A program made the position numbers and the translations under genes. A stretch of 52,768 nucleotides of DNA from Stenotrophomonas sp. HITSZ_GD (GTDB lineage: Bacteria; Pseudomonadota; Gammaproteobacteria; Xanthomonadales; Xanthomonadaceae): the NCBI RefSeq assembly GCF_029543105.1, contig NZ_JARQXB010000020.1:1-52768 (forward strand), given 5' to 3'. The number at the start of each line of letters is the position of its first letter. Within the stretch, counting starts at the first letter, position 1. A model generated the notes under the pieces. The model searched no databases and was not told where the DNA came from. It saw nothing but the letters and a program-made list of their open reading frames with translations. Of the stretch, positions 37,422-45,233 are shown piece by piece.

Positions 37422-37441
37422 CTTCCGGAGATCGCCTTTCC

Positions 37442-38446
37442 ATGGCCAGCAAGCCCGCCCCTAAGAAGACCGCCAAGAAGACGCCTGTTGCCCAGGCGCC
37501 TGCCGTGAAGGCCCCGGCGAAGAAAGCCGCGCCGGCCAAGGCGGGGGTCGCCAAGGCGGCGCCGGCGAAGGTGGCCGCGCCCAAGCGCACGCTGCACAAG
37601 CCGCCGGTGCCGGGCCACGAGGAGCTGAAGTTCACCATCGAGAGCGCGTTCGAGCGCCGCGCCGCGCTGACCCTCGACGAGATCGAAGGCTCCACCAAGC
37701 CGATCGTCAACCGTGTCATCGACGGCTTGGAGAGTGGCGAGTTCCGCGTGGCCGAGCCGGACGGCCATGGCGGCTGGAAGGTCAACGAATGGCTGAAGAA
37801 GGCGGTGCTGCTGTACTTCCGCGTCAACGACATGGGCGTGGTGGATGCGCGCCCGGCGCCGTTCTGGGACAAGGTCGAATCGCGCTTCGCCGGCTATGAC
37901 GAGGCGAAGTTCCGCAAGGCCGGCGTGCGCGTGGTGCCGGGCGCCATCGCCCGCCGCGGCAGCTACTTCGGCAAGGACGTGGTGCTGATGCCGAGCTTCA
38001 CCAACATCGGCGCGCACGTGGGCGAGGGCACCATGGTCGATACCTGGGCCACGGTGGGTTCGTGCGCGCAGATCGGCAAGCATTGCCACCTGTCCGGCGG
38101 TGCCGGCATCGGCGGCGTGCTGGAGCCGCTGCAGGCCAGCCCGACCATCATCGAGGACCACTGCTTCATCGGCGCGCGTTCTGAAGTGGTCGAAGGCGTG
38201 GTGATCGGCCATCACAGCGTGATCGGCATGGGCGTGTTCATCGGCCAGAGCACGCGCATCTACAACCGCGCCACCGGCGAGATCAGCTACGGCTACGTGC
38301 CGCCGTACAGCGTGGTGGTGTCCGGCTCGCTGCCGTCCAAGGACGGCTCGCATTCGCTGTACTGCGCGGTGATCGTCAAGCAGGTCGATGCCAAGACGCG
38401 CGCCAAGACCAGCGTCAACGACCTGCTGCGCGGCCTGGCCGAGTGA
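37442..38446 (+). CDS. dapD: Tetrahydrodipicolinate N-succinyltransferase with Lys/Ala/Pro-rich N-terminal tail
   Basis: A 334-aa protein. The enzyme part starts near residue 58 ([21 protein letters not shown]) and has the hexapeptide-repeat core ([30 protein letters not shown], read in parts; [16 protein letters not shown]). It succinylates tetrahydrodipicolinate on the way to diaminopimelate and lysine. The first 53 residues contain 13 lysines with many Ala and Pro ([24 protein letters not shown]), like bacterial histone-H1-type tails; E. coli DapD has 274 residues without this. CGGAG precedes the ATG, supporting this start. The function of the tail is unknown. Confidence 0.95.
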   Translation: MASKPAPKKTAKKTPVAQAPAVKAPAKKAAPAKAGVAKAAPAKVAAPKRTLHKPPVPGHEELKFTIESAFERRAALTLDEIEGSTKPIVNRVIDGLESGEFRVAEPDGHGGWKVNEWLKKAVLLYFRVNDMGVVDARPAPFWDKVESRFAGYDEAKFRKAGVRVVPGAIARRGSYFGKDVVLMPSFTNIGAHVGEGTMVDTWATVGSCAQIGKHCHLSGGAGIGGVLEPLQASPTIIEDHCFIGARSEVVEGVVIGHHSVIGMGVFIGQSTRIYNRATGEISYGYVPPYSVVVSGSLPSKDGSHSLYCAVIVKQVDAKTRAKTSVNDLLRGLAE

Positions 38447-38451
38447 GCGCG

Positions 38452-38811
38452 ATGGGCGCCACGATCCATGGCCTGAAGAACTGCGACACCTGCAAGAAGG
38501 CGACGAAGTGGCTGGACCGCTTCGGCGTCGCCTACACGTTCGTCGATTACCGCGAGCACAAGCCGAGCCCGGAGACGCTGGTGGACTGGGCGCGGCAGGC
38601 CGGCGGTTTCGATGCGCTGGTGAACAAGTCCTCCACCACCTGGCGGCAGTTGCCGGAGAACCGCAAGGCGCCCGGCAGCGAGGCGGAATGGAAGCTGCTG
38701 CTGCGCGAGCATCCGCAGCTGGTGCGCCGCCCGGTGGTGGTGACCGACGACGGCACGATGACGCAAGGTTTCAGCGACAACGGTTTCAAGAAGCGCTTTG
38801 GCATCGCCTGA
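38452..38811 (+). CDS. ArsC/Spx-like (YffB family) thioredoxin-fold protein
   Basis: A 119-aa protein of the arsenate-reductase-like family with [18 protein letters not shown] (Cys11 and Cys14) and the C-terminal [10 protein letters not shown]. This YffB-type subgroup commonly sits next to dapD or dapE; its role is not settled, and true arsenate reduction is unlikely. The ATG at 38452 gives the usual family N-terminus; a GTG at 38443 overlapping the dapD stop is an alternative. It ends 1 bp before dapE. Confidence 0.88.
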   Translation: MGATIHGLKNCDTCKKATKWLDRFGVAYTFVDYREHKPSPETLVDWARQAGGFDALVNKSSTTWRQLPENRKAPGSEAEWKLLLREHPQLVRRPVVVTDDGTMTQGFSDNGFKKRFGIA

Positions 38812-38812
38812 C

Positions 38813-39937
38813 ATGTCCGACGTCCTCGCGCTGACTTGCGACCTCATCGCCCGGCCTTCGGTCACGCCGGAAGACGCCGGCTGCCAGCAGTTGATCGCGC
38901 AGCGGCTGTCGGCCGCGGGCTTTCGCTGCGAACACCTGCGCCTGGGCGAGGTGGACAACCTCTGGGCCACCCACGGCCATGGGGCACCGGTGCTGGTGCT
39001 GCTGGGCCACACTGACGTGGTGCCGCCAGGCCCGCGCGAAGCCTGGGCGAGCGACCCGTTCGCGCCGCAGGTCCGCGACGGCGTGTTGTACGGGCGCGGC
39101 GCGGCCGACATGAAGGGCAGCGTGGCCGCGTTCGTCGTGGCCGCCGAGCGCTACGTCGCCGCGCATCCCGATCACGCCGGCACGCTGGCCGTGTTGCTGA
39201 CGTCCGACGAAGAAGGCGATGCGATCGACGGCGTGCGCCACGTGGCGCGCCGGTTCGCCGAAAGCGGGCAGCGCATCGACTGGTGCATCACCGGCGAACC
39301 GTCCTCCACCGCGAAGCTGGGCGACCTGCTGCGCGTGGGCCGGCGCGGCAGCCTCTCGGGCACCTTGACGGTGAAGGGCGTGCAGGGGCATGTGGCGTAC
39401 CCGCACAAGGCACGCAACCCGATCCACCTGGCCGCGCCCGCACTGGCCGAGCTGACCGCCCGGCACTGGGACGATGGCTACGAAAGCTTCCCGCCGACCA
39501 GCCTGCAGGTGTCCAACGTCCACGCCGGCACCGGGGCCAACAACGTGATCCCCGGCGAGCTGCAGGTCGCCTTCAACCTGCGCTACAACCCGCATTGGGA
39601 TGCGCCGCGGCTGGAAGCGGAGATCGAGGCGCTGCTGCATCGGCATGGGCTGGACTTCGACCTGCGCTGGCACCGCAGCGGCGAGCCGTTCTATACGCCG
39701 GAGGGGCGGCTGCGCGAGGTCGCACGGCAGGTGCTGGGCGAATTCGCCGGCGCGCCGCCGGAGGAGAGCACGGGCGGCGGCACGTCCGATGCGCGTTTCA
39801 TCGCGCCGCTGGGGGCGCAGTGCATCGAGGTCGGCCCGGTGAACGCGAGCATCCACCAGGTGGACGAGCACGTGGCGGTCGCCGACCTGGAGGCCTTGCC
39901 GGACCTCTACCAGCGGCTGGTCGAACGCCTGCTGTGA
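38813..39937 (+). CDS. dapE: Succinyl-diaminopimelate desuccinylase
   Basis: A 374-aa M20 metallopeptidase. Metal-ligand motifs are [12 protein letters not shown] (His66), [13 protein letters not shown] (Asp99), [11 protein letters not shown] (Glu133/134) and CITGEPSS, with a late His in [11 protein letters not shown]. It hydrolyses N-succinyl-LL-diaminopimelate, two steps after DapD in the same pathway. A G+C stem (39938-39944 with 39953-39959) without a U tract follows the stop. Confidence 0.97.
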   Translation: MSDVLALTCDLIARPSVTPEDAGCQQLIAQRLSAAGFRCEHLRLGEVDNLWATHGHGAPVLVLLGHTDVVPPGPREAWASDPFAPQVRDGVLYGRGAADMKGSVAAFVVAAERYVAAHPDHAGTLAVLLTSDEEGDAIDGVRHVARRFAESGQRIDWCITGEPSSTAKLGDLLRVGRRGSLSGTLTVKGVQGHVAYPHKARNPIHLAAPALAELTARHWDDGYESFPPTSLQVSNVHAGTGANNVIPGELQVAFNLRYNPHWDAPRLEAEIEALLHRHGLDFDLRWHRSGEPFYTPEGRLREVARQVLGEFAGAPPEESTGGGTSDARFIAPLGAQCIEVGPVNASIHQVDEHVAVADLEALPDLYQRLVERLL

Positions 39938-39981
39938 CCGGGGCGGGCCACGGCCCCGGCGATTCGTTGCCCCCGAAACGG

Positions 39982-40010
39982 TTGCACGCTCGCCGGGGAC
40001 CGGTTAGCGT
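39982..40010 (+). promoter_or_regulatory. Possible promoter of the asnB leader
   Basis: TTGCAC (39982-39987) and TAGCGT (40005-40010), spacer 17. The match to consensus is weak apart from the key TA...T positions. Transcription would begin at or next to the leader-peptide ATG, which has no visible Shine-Dalgarno sequence. Confidence 0.35.
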
Positions 40011-40017
40011 CGGCTCC

Positions 40018-40110
40018 ATGCTTCGCGTGACCGCCCTCGTCGCCAACTTCAACAACCGCAATCACCTGCGCGCGAATAATCGTGCGCGGCCGATGCGGGT
40101 CTGCGACTAG
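40018..40110 (+). CDS. Asn-rich leader peptide upstream of asnB
   Basis: A 30-codon reading frame from ATG at 40018 to TAG at 40108. It encodes MLRVTALVANFNNRNHLR and then ANNRARPMRVCD. Six of 30 residues are Asn (positions 10, 12, 13, 15, 20, 21; three AAC then three AAT), a strong excess for a high-GC genome. It is followed by an intrinsic terminator and then asnB. As in his, thr or leu leaders, the enriched amino acid is the product of the enzyme encoded downstream. It is too short for routine gene calling. Translation has not been shown. Confidence 0.8.
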   Translation: MLRVTALVANFNNRNHLRANNRARPMRVCD

Positions 40111-40141
40111 GCGAAGCAAGCAATACACGCCCAGCGACCAG

Positions 40142-40171
40142 AAAACCCGCATCGGCCGATGCGGGTTTTTT
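40142..40171 (+). terminator. Intrinsic terminator of the asnB attenuator
   Basis: A 28-bp perfect palindrome with half AAAACCCGCATCGG. As RNA it gives a GC-rich stem with a GGCC loop and ends in six U (40166-40171). It stands 78 bp upstream of the asnB start, so read-through is needed for asnB expression from the leader promoter. Confidence 0.92.
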
Positions 40172-40249
40172 GTTGCCCGCACGTTCCATGCCCGGTGTCC
40201 GGTCGAGGGAATCCGTTCCGTTTCCCCGAAAACCCAGGAGCTTTCCATC

Positions 40250-41944
40250 ATGTGTTCGATCTTCGGCATCTTCGACCTGCAAACCGGCGACGACGCCGGC
40301 GCCTTGCGCCGGCAGGCACTGGACCGCTCCCAGCGCCAGCGCCACCGCGGCCCGGACTGGAGCGGCGTCCACGTGGGCGAGGGCGCGATCCTGGTGCACG
40401 AGCGCCTGGCCATCGTCGATCCCGCTGGCGGTTCGCAGCCGCTGTTGTCCGAGGACAGCGCGCTGGCGCTGGCGGTCAACGGCGAGATCTACAACCACCG
40501 CGAGCTGAAGGCGGCATTGAAGCAGCCCTATGCGTTCCAGACCGGTTCGGATTGCGAGGTGATCAACGCGCTGTACCGCGAGGACGCGCCGGCGTCGTTC
40601 CTCAACCGCCTCAACGGCATCTTCGCCTTCGCGCTGTGGGACAAGGCGCGCGGCGCGGCGCTGATCGCGCGTGACCCGATCGGCGTGTGCCCGCTCTATT
40701 GGGGGCACGATGCCGAAGGGCGCCTGCGCGTGGCCTCGGAGATGAAGGCGCTGGTGGAGGATTGCGCCGACGTGGCGCAGTTCCCGCCGGGGCACTACTT
40801 CGACACGGCGAACGGCGAGCTGGTGCGTTACTACGAGCGCCCGTGGCGCGAGTATGCGGCGGTGGAGGGCGTATCGGTGTCGCCGCAGGCGCTGCGCGAG
40901 GCGTTCGAGCGCGCGGTGCACCGGCAGCTGATGACCGACGTGCCCTACGGCGTACTGCTCTCCGGTGGGCTGGATTCCTCGCTGGTGGCGGCGGTGGCTG
41001 CGCGCTATGCGCGTCATCGCGTGGAGGAGAACGACCAGGTCGAGGCCTGGTGGCCGCGGCTGCACTCGTTCGCGATCGGGCTTAAGGGTTCGCCGGACCT
41101 CGCCGCGGCGGCCATCGCGGCCGAATCGCTGGGCACGGTGCATCACGGCTTCGAGTACACCTTCGAGGAAGGATTGGATGCATTGCCGGAGGTGATCCGC
41201 CATGTCGAGACCTACGACGTGACGACCATCCGTGCCTCGACGCCGATGTTCCTGCTGGCGCGGCGCATCAAGGCGATGGGAGTGAAGATGGTGCTGTCGG
41301 GCGAGGGCAGCGACGAGATCTTCGGTGGCTATCTTTACTTCCACAAGGCGCCGAACGCGCGCGAATTCCACGAAGAACTGGTGCGCAAGCTGGATGCGCT
41401 CTACAACTACGATTGCCTGCGCGCGAACAAGTCGATGATGGCGTGGGGCGTGGAGCCGCGCGTGCCGTTCCTGGACGTGGAGTTCCTGGAAGTGGCGATG
41501 CGGATGGATGCTGCGCACAAGATGGTGGGCACGCGGTCCGATGGTTCGCGGCGCATCGAGAAGGCGGTGTTGCGCGAGGCGTTCGCGGGCTATCTGCCGG
41601 ATTCGATCCTGTGGCGGCAGAAGGAGCAGTTCTCCGATGGCGTGGGCTATGGGTGGATCGACGGGCTGAAGGCGCACGCCGAGGCGCAGATCAGCGACCG
41701 GGTGCTGGCGGCGGCCGAGCGTCGGTTCCCGCACAACCCGCCGCAGACGAAGGAGGCGTATTACTACCGCCACATCTTCGAGCAGTTTTTCCCCAGCCAT
41801 GCGGCGGCGGAGACGGTGCCGGGTGGCAAGTCGATCGCGTGTTCCTCGCCAGCGGCGATCGCGTGGGATGCGAGCTTCGCGAAGATGGCGGACCCTTCCG
41901 GGCGTGCGGTGGCCGGCGTGCACGAGCAGGCGCTGGCGGGGTGA
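40250..41944 (+). CDS. asnB: Asparagine synthetase B (glutamine-hydrolysing)
   Basis: A 564-aa protein. Cys2 of MCSIFGIFDL is the class II glutaminase nucleophile. The N-terminal domain shows RHRGPDWSG, HERLAIVDPAGGSQPL and AVNGEIYNHREL. The synthetase domain has the ATP loop VLLSGGLDSSLVAAV near residue 238 and SGEGSDEIFGGYLYFHKAPN. It makes asparagine from aspartate, ATP and glutamine. AGGAG at 40236-40240 supports the ATG at 40250. It is preceded by an Asn-rich leader peptide and terminator, giving a direct regulatory logic. Confidence 0.97.
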   Translation: MCSIFGIFDLQTGDDAGALRRQALDRSQRQRHRGPDWSGVHVGEGAILVHERLAIVDPAGGSQPLLSEDSALALAVNGEIYNHRELKAALKQPYAFQTGSDCEVINALYREDAPASFLNRLNGIFAFALWDKARGAALIARDPIGVCPLYWGHDAEGRLRVASEMKALVEDCADVAQFPPGHYFDTANGELVRYYERPWREYAAVEGVSVSPQALREAFERAVHRQLMTDVPYGVLLSGGLDSSLVAAVAARYARHRVEENDQVEAWWPRLHSFAIGLKGSPDLAAAAIAAESLGTVHHGFEYTFEEGLDALPEVIRHVETYDVTTIRASTPMFLLARRIKAMGVKMVLSGEGSDEIFGGYLYFHKAPNAREFHEELVRKLDALYNYDCLRANKSMMAWGVEPRVPFLDVEFLEVAMRMDAAHKMVGTRSDGSRRIEKAVLREAFAGYLPDSILWRQKEQFSDGVGYGWIDGLKAHAEAQISDRVLAAAERRFPHNPPQTKEAYYYRHIFEQFFPSHAAAETVPGGKSIACSSPAAIAWDASFAKMADPSGRAVAGVHEQALAG

Positions 41945-41987
41945 ATCGCTTCGGTGCGCTGGCCTCTCCATCGCCAGCGCGCAGCGC

Positions 41988-42087
41988 CCGGGCGGCAGGC
42001 CCTTTCGGGACACGCCGTGAATCCATCCCTGGAGGCTCGTAGGCGACATCCATGTCGCCTACGGTCCCGAAAGGGCCTGCCGCCCGG
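41988..42087 (+). repeat. Bipartite palindromic intergenic repeat, copy 5 (complete)
   Basis: Perfect 24-bp outer arms (41988-42011 with 42064-42087; arm contains GGCAGGCCCTTTCGGGAC) enclose ACGCCGTGAATCCATCC and an inner 10-bp hairpin GTAGGCGACA-TCCA-TGTCGCCTAC (42039-42062). It lies between the convergent asnB and acylase genes, where it could also act as a transcription barrier. Confidence 0.92.
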
Positions 42088-42139
42088 ACGCTTGATCGTG
42101 CGTCGCGGGGGGAGGGGAAGGCGGGGCCGCCGGCGAGGG

Positions 42140-44512
42140 CTATTTCAAAGTCAGCACGTAAGCGGCCGGTCCCGGCAGGAACGGCGTCGGCTTTCCTTCC
42201 GCCCAGTCCTCGTGCGCCGAGCCCCAGAACGGAGAGAGCGGATGACCGCTCTGGCCGCCGGGCATGTGGATGTAGCCCTGGTCTTCGTGGCCCGGTGAAA
42301 CCACCATGCGTTCCGAAGCACCGAACGCCGGGCCCTGCACGCGGGGCATGTCGCGGTCGCCCGGCAGCGGCTCGGCCGGCATGCACAGCGCGCGGCGCAC
42401 GAACGCCGGAAGCGCGCGCGAGATGGGGTGGCAGATCGCCGTGGTATTGCGTTGGCCCCAGGTCCAGTCGGCCGGATTCGGGGATTCAGCGGTCAGGTCG
42501 TGCTCGGTCTGGCGCGCGGCGTCCACCAGCAGGGCGTCCCAGCTGGCGAACGGCGGCGGCAGCAGGTTCGCCGGGCGCTGGCGCAACATCGGCCATGCGA
42601 CGCCTTCCAGCTGCGCACGCGGGGGCGGCAGGTAGGCGTCGCCGAGTTTCGCCTGCGCGGTGGCGGTGAGGCCTGCGAGGATGCGGTCCAGCACCTGGTC
42701 GCGGAAGGCACGCACGACGCGATAGCTCACCGAACTGGTCGAGGCGCGGCCATCCCATTGGCGCGAGGCCACTTCCAGCCGGCGCAGCGAGGGATCTTCG
42801 CTGTTCTCCACCACCTGCCGCAGCAGCGGCCACCAGCGCTGCAGGAACAGGGCGCGGTCGTCGAGCTGGATGGCGAGCAGGTCGCGTTCGTTGAAACGCT
42901 CGCGCGCATAGAGGTCGTCGCGGATCTGCCGCGCGCGGGCGCCCAGGTCATAGCCGCCGTTGCCGACCACCGCCAGGGTGGTGTCGTCCACGATGCGGTT
43001 GTTGGCGGTCCACAGGCGGTGGTCGGTGGGGTCGATCAGCGCAGGCGCCTGGTTCGTGCGCAGCGGCCACGGGGCGCATGGGGCAGGTGTGCCCGAGGCC
43101 ATCGGGTCGATTTCGATGCGGCCGGGCTGGCAGCCGGGTCCACGGTCGGGGCGCGCGCCGATGACGCGCCAGGCGATGCGTCCGTGGCGGTCGGCCAGCA
43201 TCAGGTTCTGCGCGGGAATGCCGGAACGGTCGGCGACGGCGAGCGCCTGGTCGAGGTCGCCGGCACGCGCCATGTCGATGAAGTCCAGGCGCACCGCGCC
43301 GGGCAGCTGGGCCGCCCAACGCAGGGTGAGCAGGCTGCCATCGGCCTGCTGTTCCAGCACCGGGCCCCAGTCGCTTTCGCGCACCGGGAAATCCACCGGC
43401 GCGCCGCCGGCCACTTCGATCTTCTCGTCGAACGTGCGCAGGCGCGCGGCATCGGCGGCCGGCAGGCGCGCGTAGTCGGCCGTGTCGATGTAGCTGTTGG
43501 TGAAGCCCCAGGCGACATGCCCGTTGCTGCCGACGATCACCGCGGGGATGCCGGGCAGGGTGAAGCCGGAGACATCCACGCGGCCGCCCGGCGCGCGCGG
43601 ATCGGGATAGCGCAGTCGCGCGCGGAACCAGATGTTGGGCGCGCGCAGGCCCAGGTGCATGTCGTCGGCGACGATGGCGCGGCCGTCGGCGGTCAGCGCG
43701 CCGCCCACGGCGAAGTTGTTGCTGCCGACCACGTCGGCCTGGGGTTCGGAAGCCCATGCGGTGGCGGTCGCGGTGGCGGGCGCGGCGGCGGTGCGTAGGT
43801 CCAGCTGGGTGGCATCGGGCAGCGAGGCATCGCCGTGCGGTGCGCCCAGCAGCGGGGCGTCCCAGTTGCTGCCATCGTGTGCGATCAATGCATATAGCGC
43901 CGGCGGCACCACCTCGCGCAGGCGCGAGAGCGATAGCTCACGGCGGTTGCGGTTGTCCTGCAGGTCGCCATACATCGCCAGGCCGACGAGGATCGAATCG
44001 TCCAGCGCCCATTCGCGTGGGGTTTGGCGCAGCAGCAGGTAAGGCCAGGGACGCGCGCGCAGGGCGCCCAGGCCGGCATTGGCGCCCTCGCGATAGGCCT
44101 CCAGGAGGGCCCGCTGCGCGCCCAGCGATGCATCGAGCTGCGCATCCACGCGCGCCCGCAGGCGATGCACGCGGTTCTGCTTGTCGGTGTCCAGCGCGGC
44201 GGGGCCGAACAAGGCGGACAGTTCGCCGGCCGAAACGCGGCGCATCAGGTCCATCTCGAAGTAGCGTTCCTGCGCGTGCACGTAGCCGAGCGCGCGCAGG
44301 GCATCGGCTTCGTTGGCGGCGTCGATGGTGACCACGCCGGCGGCATCGCGTTCGATCTTCACCGGGGCCGACAGGCCGGGCAGGGATTGTTCGCCTTCCA
44401 GCGTGGCCAAGCTGCCGCGCAGCGTCCACCACGCGGCCAGGGCGGCGAGCAGCACCAGCACGAGAAGAAGGAGGGCCGCACGCAGCAGCCAGCGCCCGAC
44501 GGTTTTGCGCAT
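42140..44512 (-). CDS. Penicillin acylase family N-terminal-nucleophile hydrolase
   Basis: A 790-aa protein with an N-terminal membrane or signal helix (about residues 11-28), an alpha-chain region with DALRALGYVHAQERYFEMDLMRR and GELSALFG, and a predicted autocleavage site at VVGSNNFAVGG. Ser264 would become the N-terminal nucleophile of the beta chain. TANNRIVD, and HPISRALP with PGHEDQGYIHMPGGQSGHPLSPFW near the end, fit the family. Substrates may be acyl-homoserine lactones, beta-lactams or other amides; sequence alone does not decide. Periplasmic by its N-terminus. Divergent from the ferritin gene. Confidence 0.88.
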   Translation of the reverse strand: MRKTVGRWLLRAALLLLVLVLLAALAAWWTLRGSLATLEGEQSLPGLSAPVKIERDAAGVVTIDAANEADALRALGYVHAQERYFEMDLMRRVSAGELSALFGPAALDTDKQNRVHRLRARVDAQLDASLGAQRALLEAYREGANAGLGALRARPWPYLLLRQTPREWALDDSILVGLAMYGDLQDNRNRRELSLSRLREVVPPALYALIAHDGSNWDAPLLGAPHGDASLPDATQLDLRTAAAPATATATAWASEPQADVVGSNNFAVGGALTADGRAIVADDMHLGLRAPNIWFRARLRYPDPRAPGGRVDVSGFTLPGIPAVIVGSNGHVAWGFTNSYIDTADYARLPAADAARLRTFDEKIEVAGGAPVDFPVRESDWGPVLEQQADGSLLTLRWAAQLPGAVRLDFIDMARAGDLDQALAVADRSGIPAQNLMLADRHGRIAWRVIGARPDRGPGCQPGRIEIDPMASGTPAPCAPWPLRTNQAPALIDPTDHRLWTANNRIVDDTTLAVVGNGGYDLGARARQIRDDLYARERFNERDLLAIQLDDRALFLQRWWPLLRQVVENSEDPSLRRLEVASRQWDGRASTSSVSYRVVRAFRDQVLDRILAGLTATAQAKLGDAYLPPPRAQLEGVAWPMLRQRPANLLPPPFASWDALLVDAARQTEHDLTAESPNPADWTWGQRNTTAICHPISRALPAFVRRALCMPAEPLPGDRDMPRVQGPAFGASERMVVSPGHEDQGYIHMPGGQSGHPLSPFWGSAHEDWAEGKPTPFLPGPAAYVLTLK

Positions 44513-44666
44513 GTGAGTTTCCCCCTGGATCCGCCCGATTGTATGTCGGCGCGATGCGCGATGTATGGCGGCCGGGCGCCGTGCCCAATGAAACTGATTC
44601 CGATTAGAACGCGGCGCGGCCGGATCGGGCACCATGCGCGGCATCGCAATCCCCCAGGAGTCCGCC

Positions 44667-45155
44667 ATGAAGGGCCACCCCGAAGTCGTCGAATGCCTCA
44701 AGCAGCTGCTGCGTGGCGAGCTGGCCGCACGCGACCAGTATTTCCTGCACTCCCGCCGCTACGAGGACCAGGGGCTGAAGGCGCTGTACGAGCGCATCGG
44801 CCACGAGATGGAGGAGGAGACCGAGCACGCCGACGCGATCCTGCGCCGCATTCTCTTCCTGGAGGGCGACCCGGACATGCGCCCGCTGCCGTTCGAGCCG
44901 GGCAAGACCGTGGTGGAAATGCTCGAACGCGACCTGGCGGTGGAGTACGAAGTGCGCGCCAACCTCGCCGCGGCGATGAAGCTGTGCGAGCAGCACCAGG
45001 ACTACGTGAGCCGCGACATGCTGCTCAAGCAGCTGCGCGACACCGAGGAAGACCATGCGTGGTGGCTGGAGCAGCAGCTGGGCCTGATCAAGCGCATCGG
45101 TCTTGAGCTTTACCAGACCTCCAAGATCGACGGCAGCGGTTCGGTGTCCGAATAA
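44667..45155 (+). CDS. bfr: Bacterioferritin-family ferritin, FtnA-like (no heme Met)
   Basis: A 162-aa four-helix protein: [73 protein letters not shown]. The ferroxidase-site residues (E18, E51, H54, E94, E127 and H130 by bacterioferritin alignment) appear to be present. At the place of the heme-ligating Met52 in E. coli Bfr it has Thr. Its pattern is like Pseudomonas aeruginosa FtnA (formerly BfrA), which lacks that ligand. It stores iron in a 24-subunit shell. AGGAG precedes the ATG at 44667. Confidence 0.9.
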   Translation: MKGHPEVVECLKQLLRGELAARDQYFLHSRRYEDQGLKALYERIGHEMEEETEHADAILRRILFLEGDPDMRPLPFEPGKTVVEMLERDLAVEYEVRANLAAAMKLCEQHQDYVSRDMLLKQLRDTEEDHAWWLEQQLGLIKRIGLELYQTSKIDGSGSVSE

Positions 45156-45192
45156 CGCTCGGTCGAGGCGCAGGGCCCCTACCGCGGGGCCG

Positions 45193-45230
45193 AAAGAAGA
45201 AGGGCGCGCCATCGGCGCGCCCTTCTTTTT
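45193..45230. terminator. Terminator between ferritin gene and parC
   Basis: A perfect 12-bp stem GAAGGGCGCGCC / GGCGCGCCCTTC (45199-45210 with 45214-45225) with a 3-nt loop and T5 on the plus strand. On the minus strand an interrupted T tract (TTCTTTC) follows, so it probably serves both convergent genes. Confidence 0.88.
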
Positions 45231-45233
45231 GCC

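Larger units (their letters stand above)
40018..40171 (+). promoter_or_regulatory. Predicted ribosome-mediated transcription attenuator of asnB
   Basis: Three pairings are visible. The terminator hairpin lies at 40142-40171. The antiterminator pairs 40087-40100 (CGGCCGATGCGGGT, inside the leader frame) with 40145-40158 over 14 perfect base pairs, using the terminator 5' arm. A short upstream hairpin CGCGC/GCGCG (40069-40073 with 40084-40088) encloses the last Asn codons. With scarce charged tRNA-Asn, a ribosome stalled at the Asn codons leaves 40087-40100 free, so the antiterminator forms and asnB is transcribed. A ribosome reaching the stop at 40108 covers that segment, so the terminator forms. 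Confidence 0.8.

Noticed and set aside
38443-38451. GTG start for the ArsC-like gene overlapping the dapD stop
   Set aside because: Possible, since GTGA overlaps occur elsewhere here, but the ATG at 38452 gives the family-like N-terminus.
44585-44620. Fur box upstream of the ferritin gene
   Set aside because: AATGAAACTGATTCCGATTAG is AT-richer than its surroundings but shows no convincing inverted repeat or match to the 19-bp Fur consensus.
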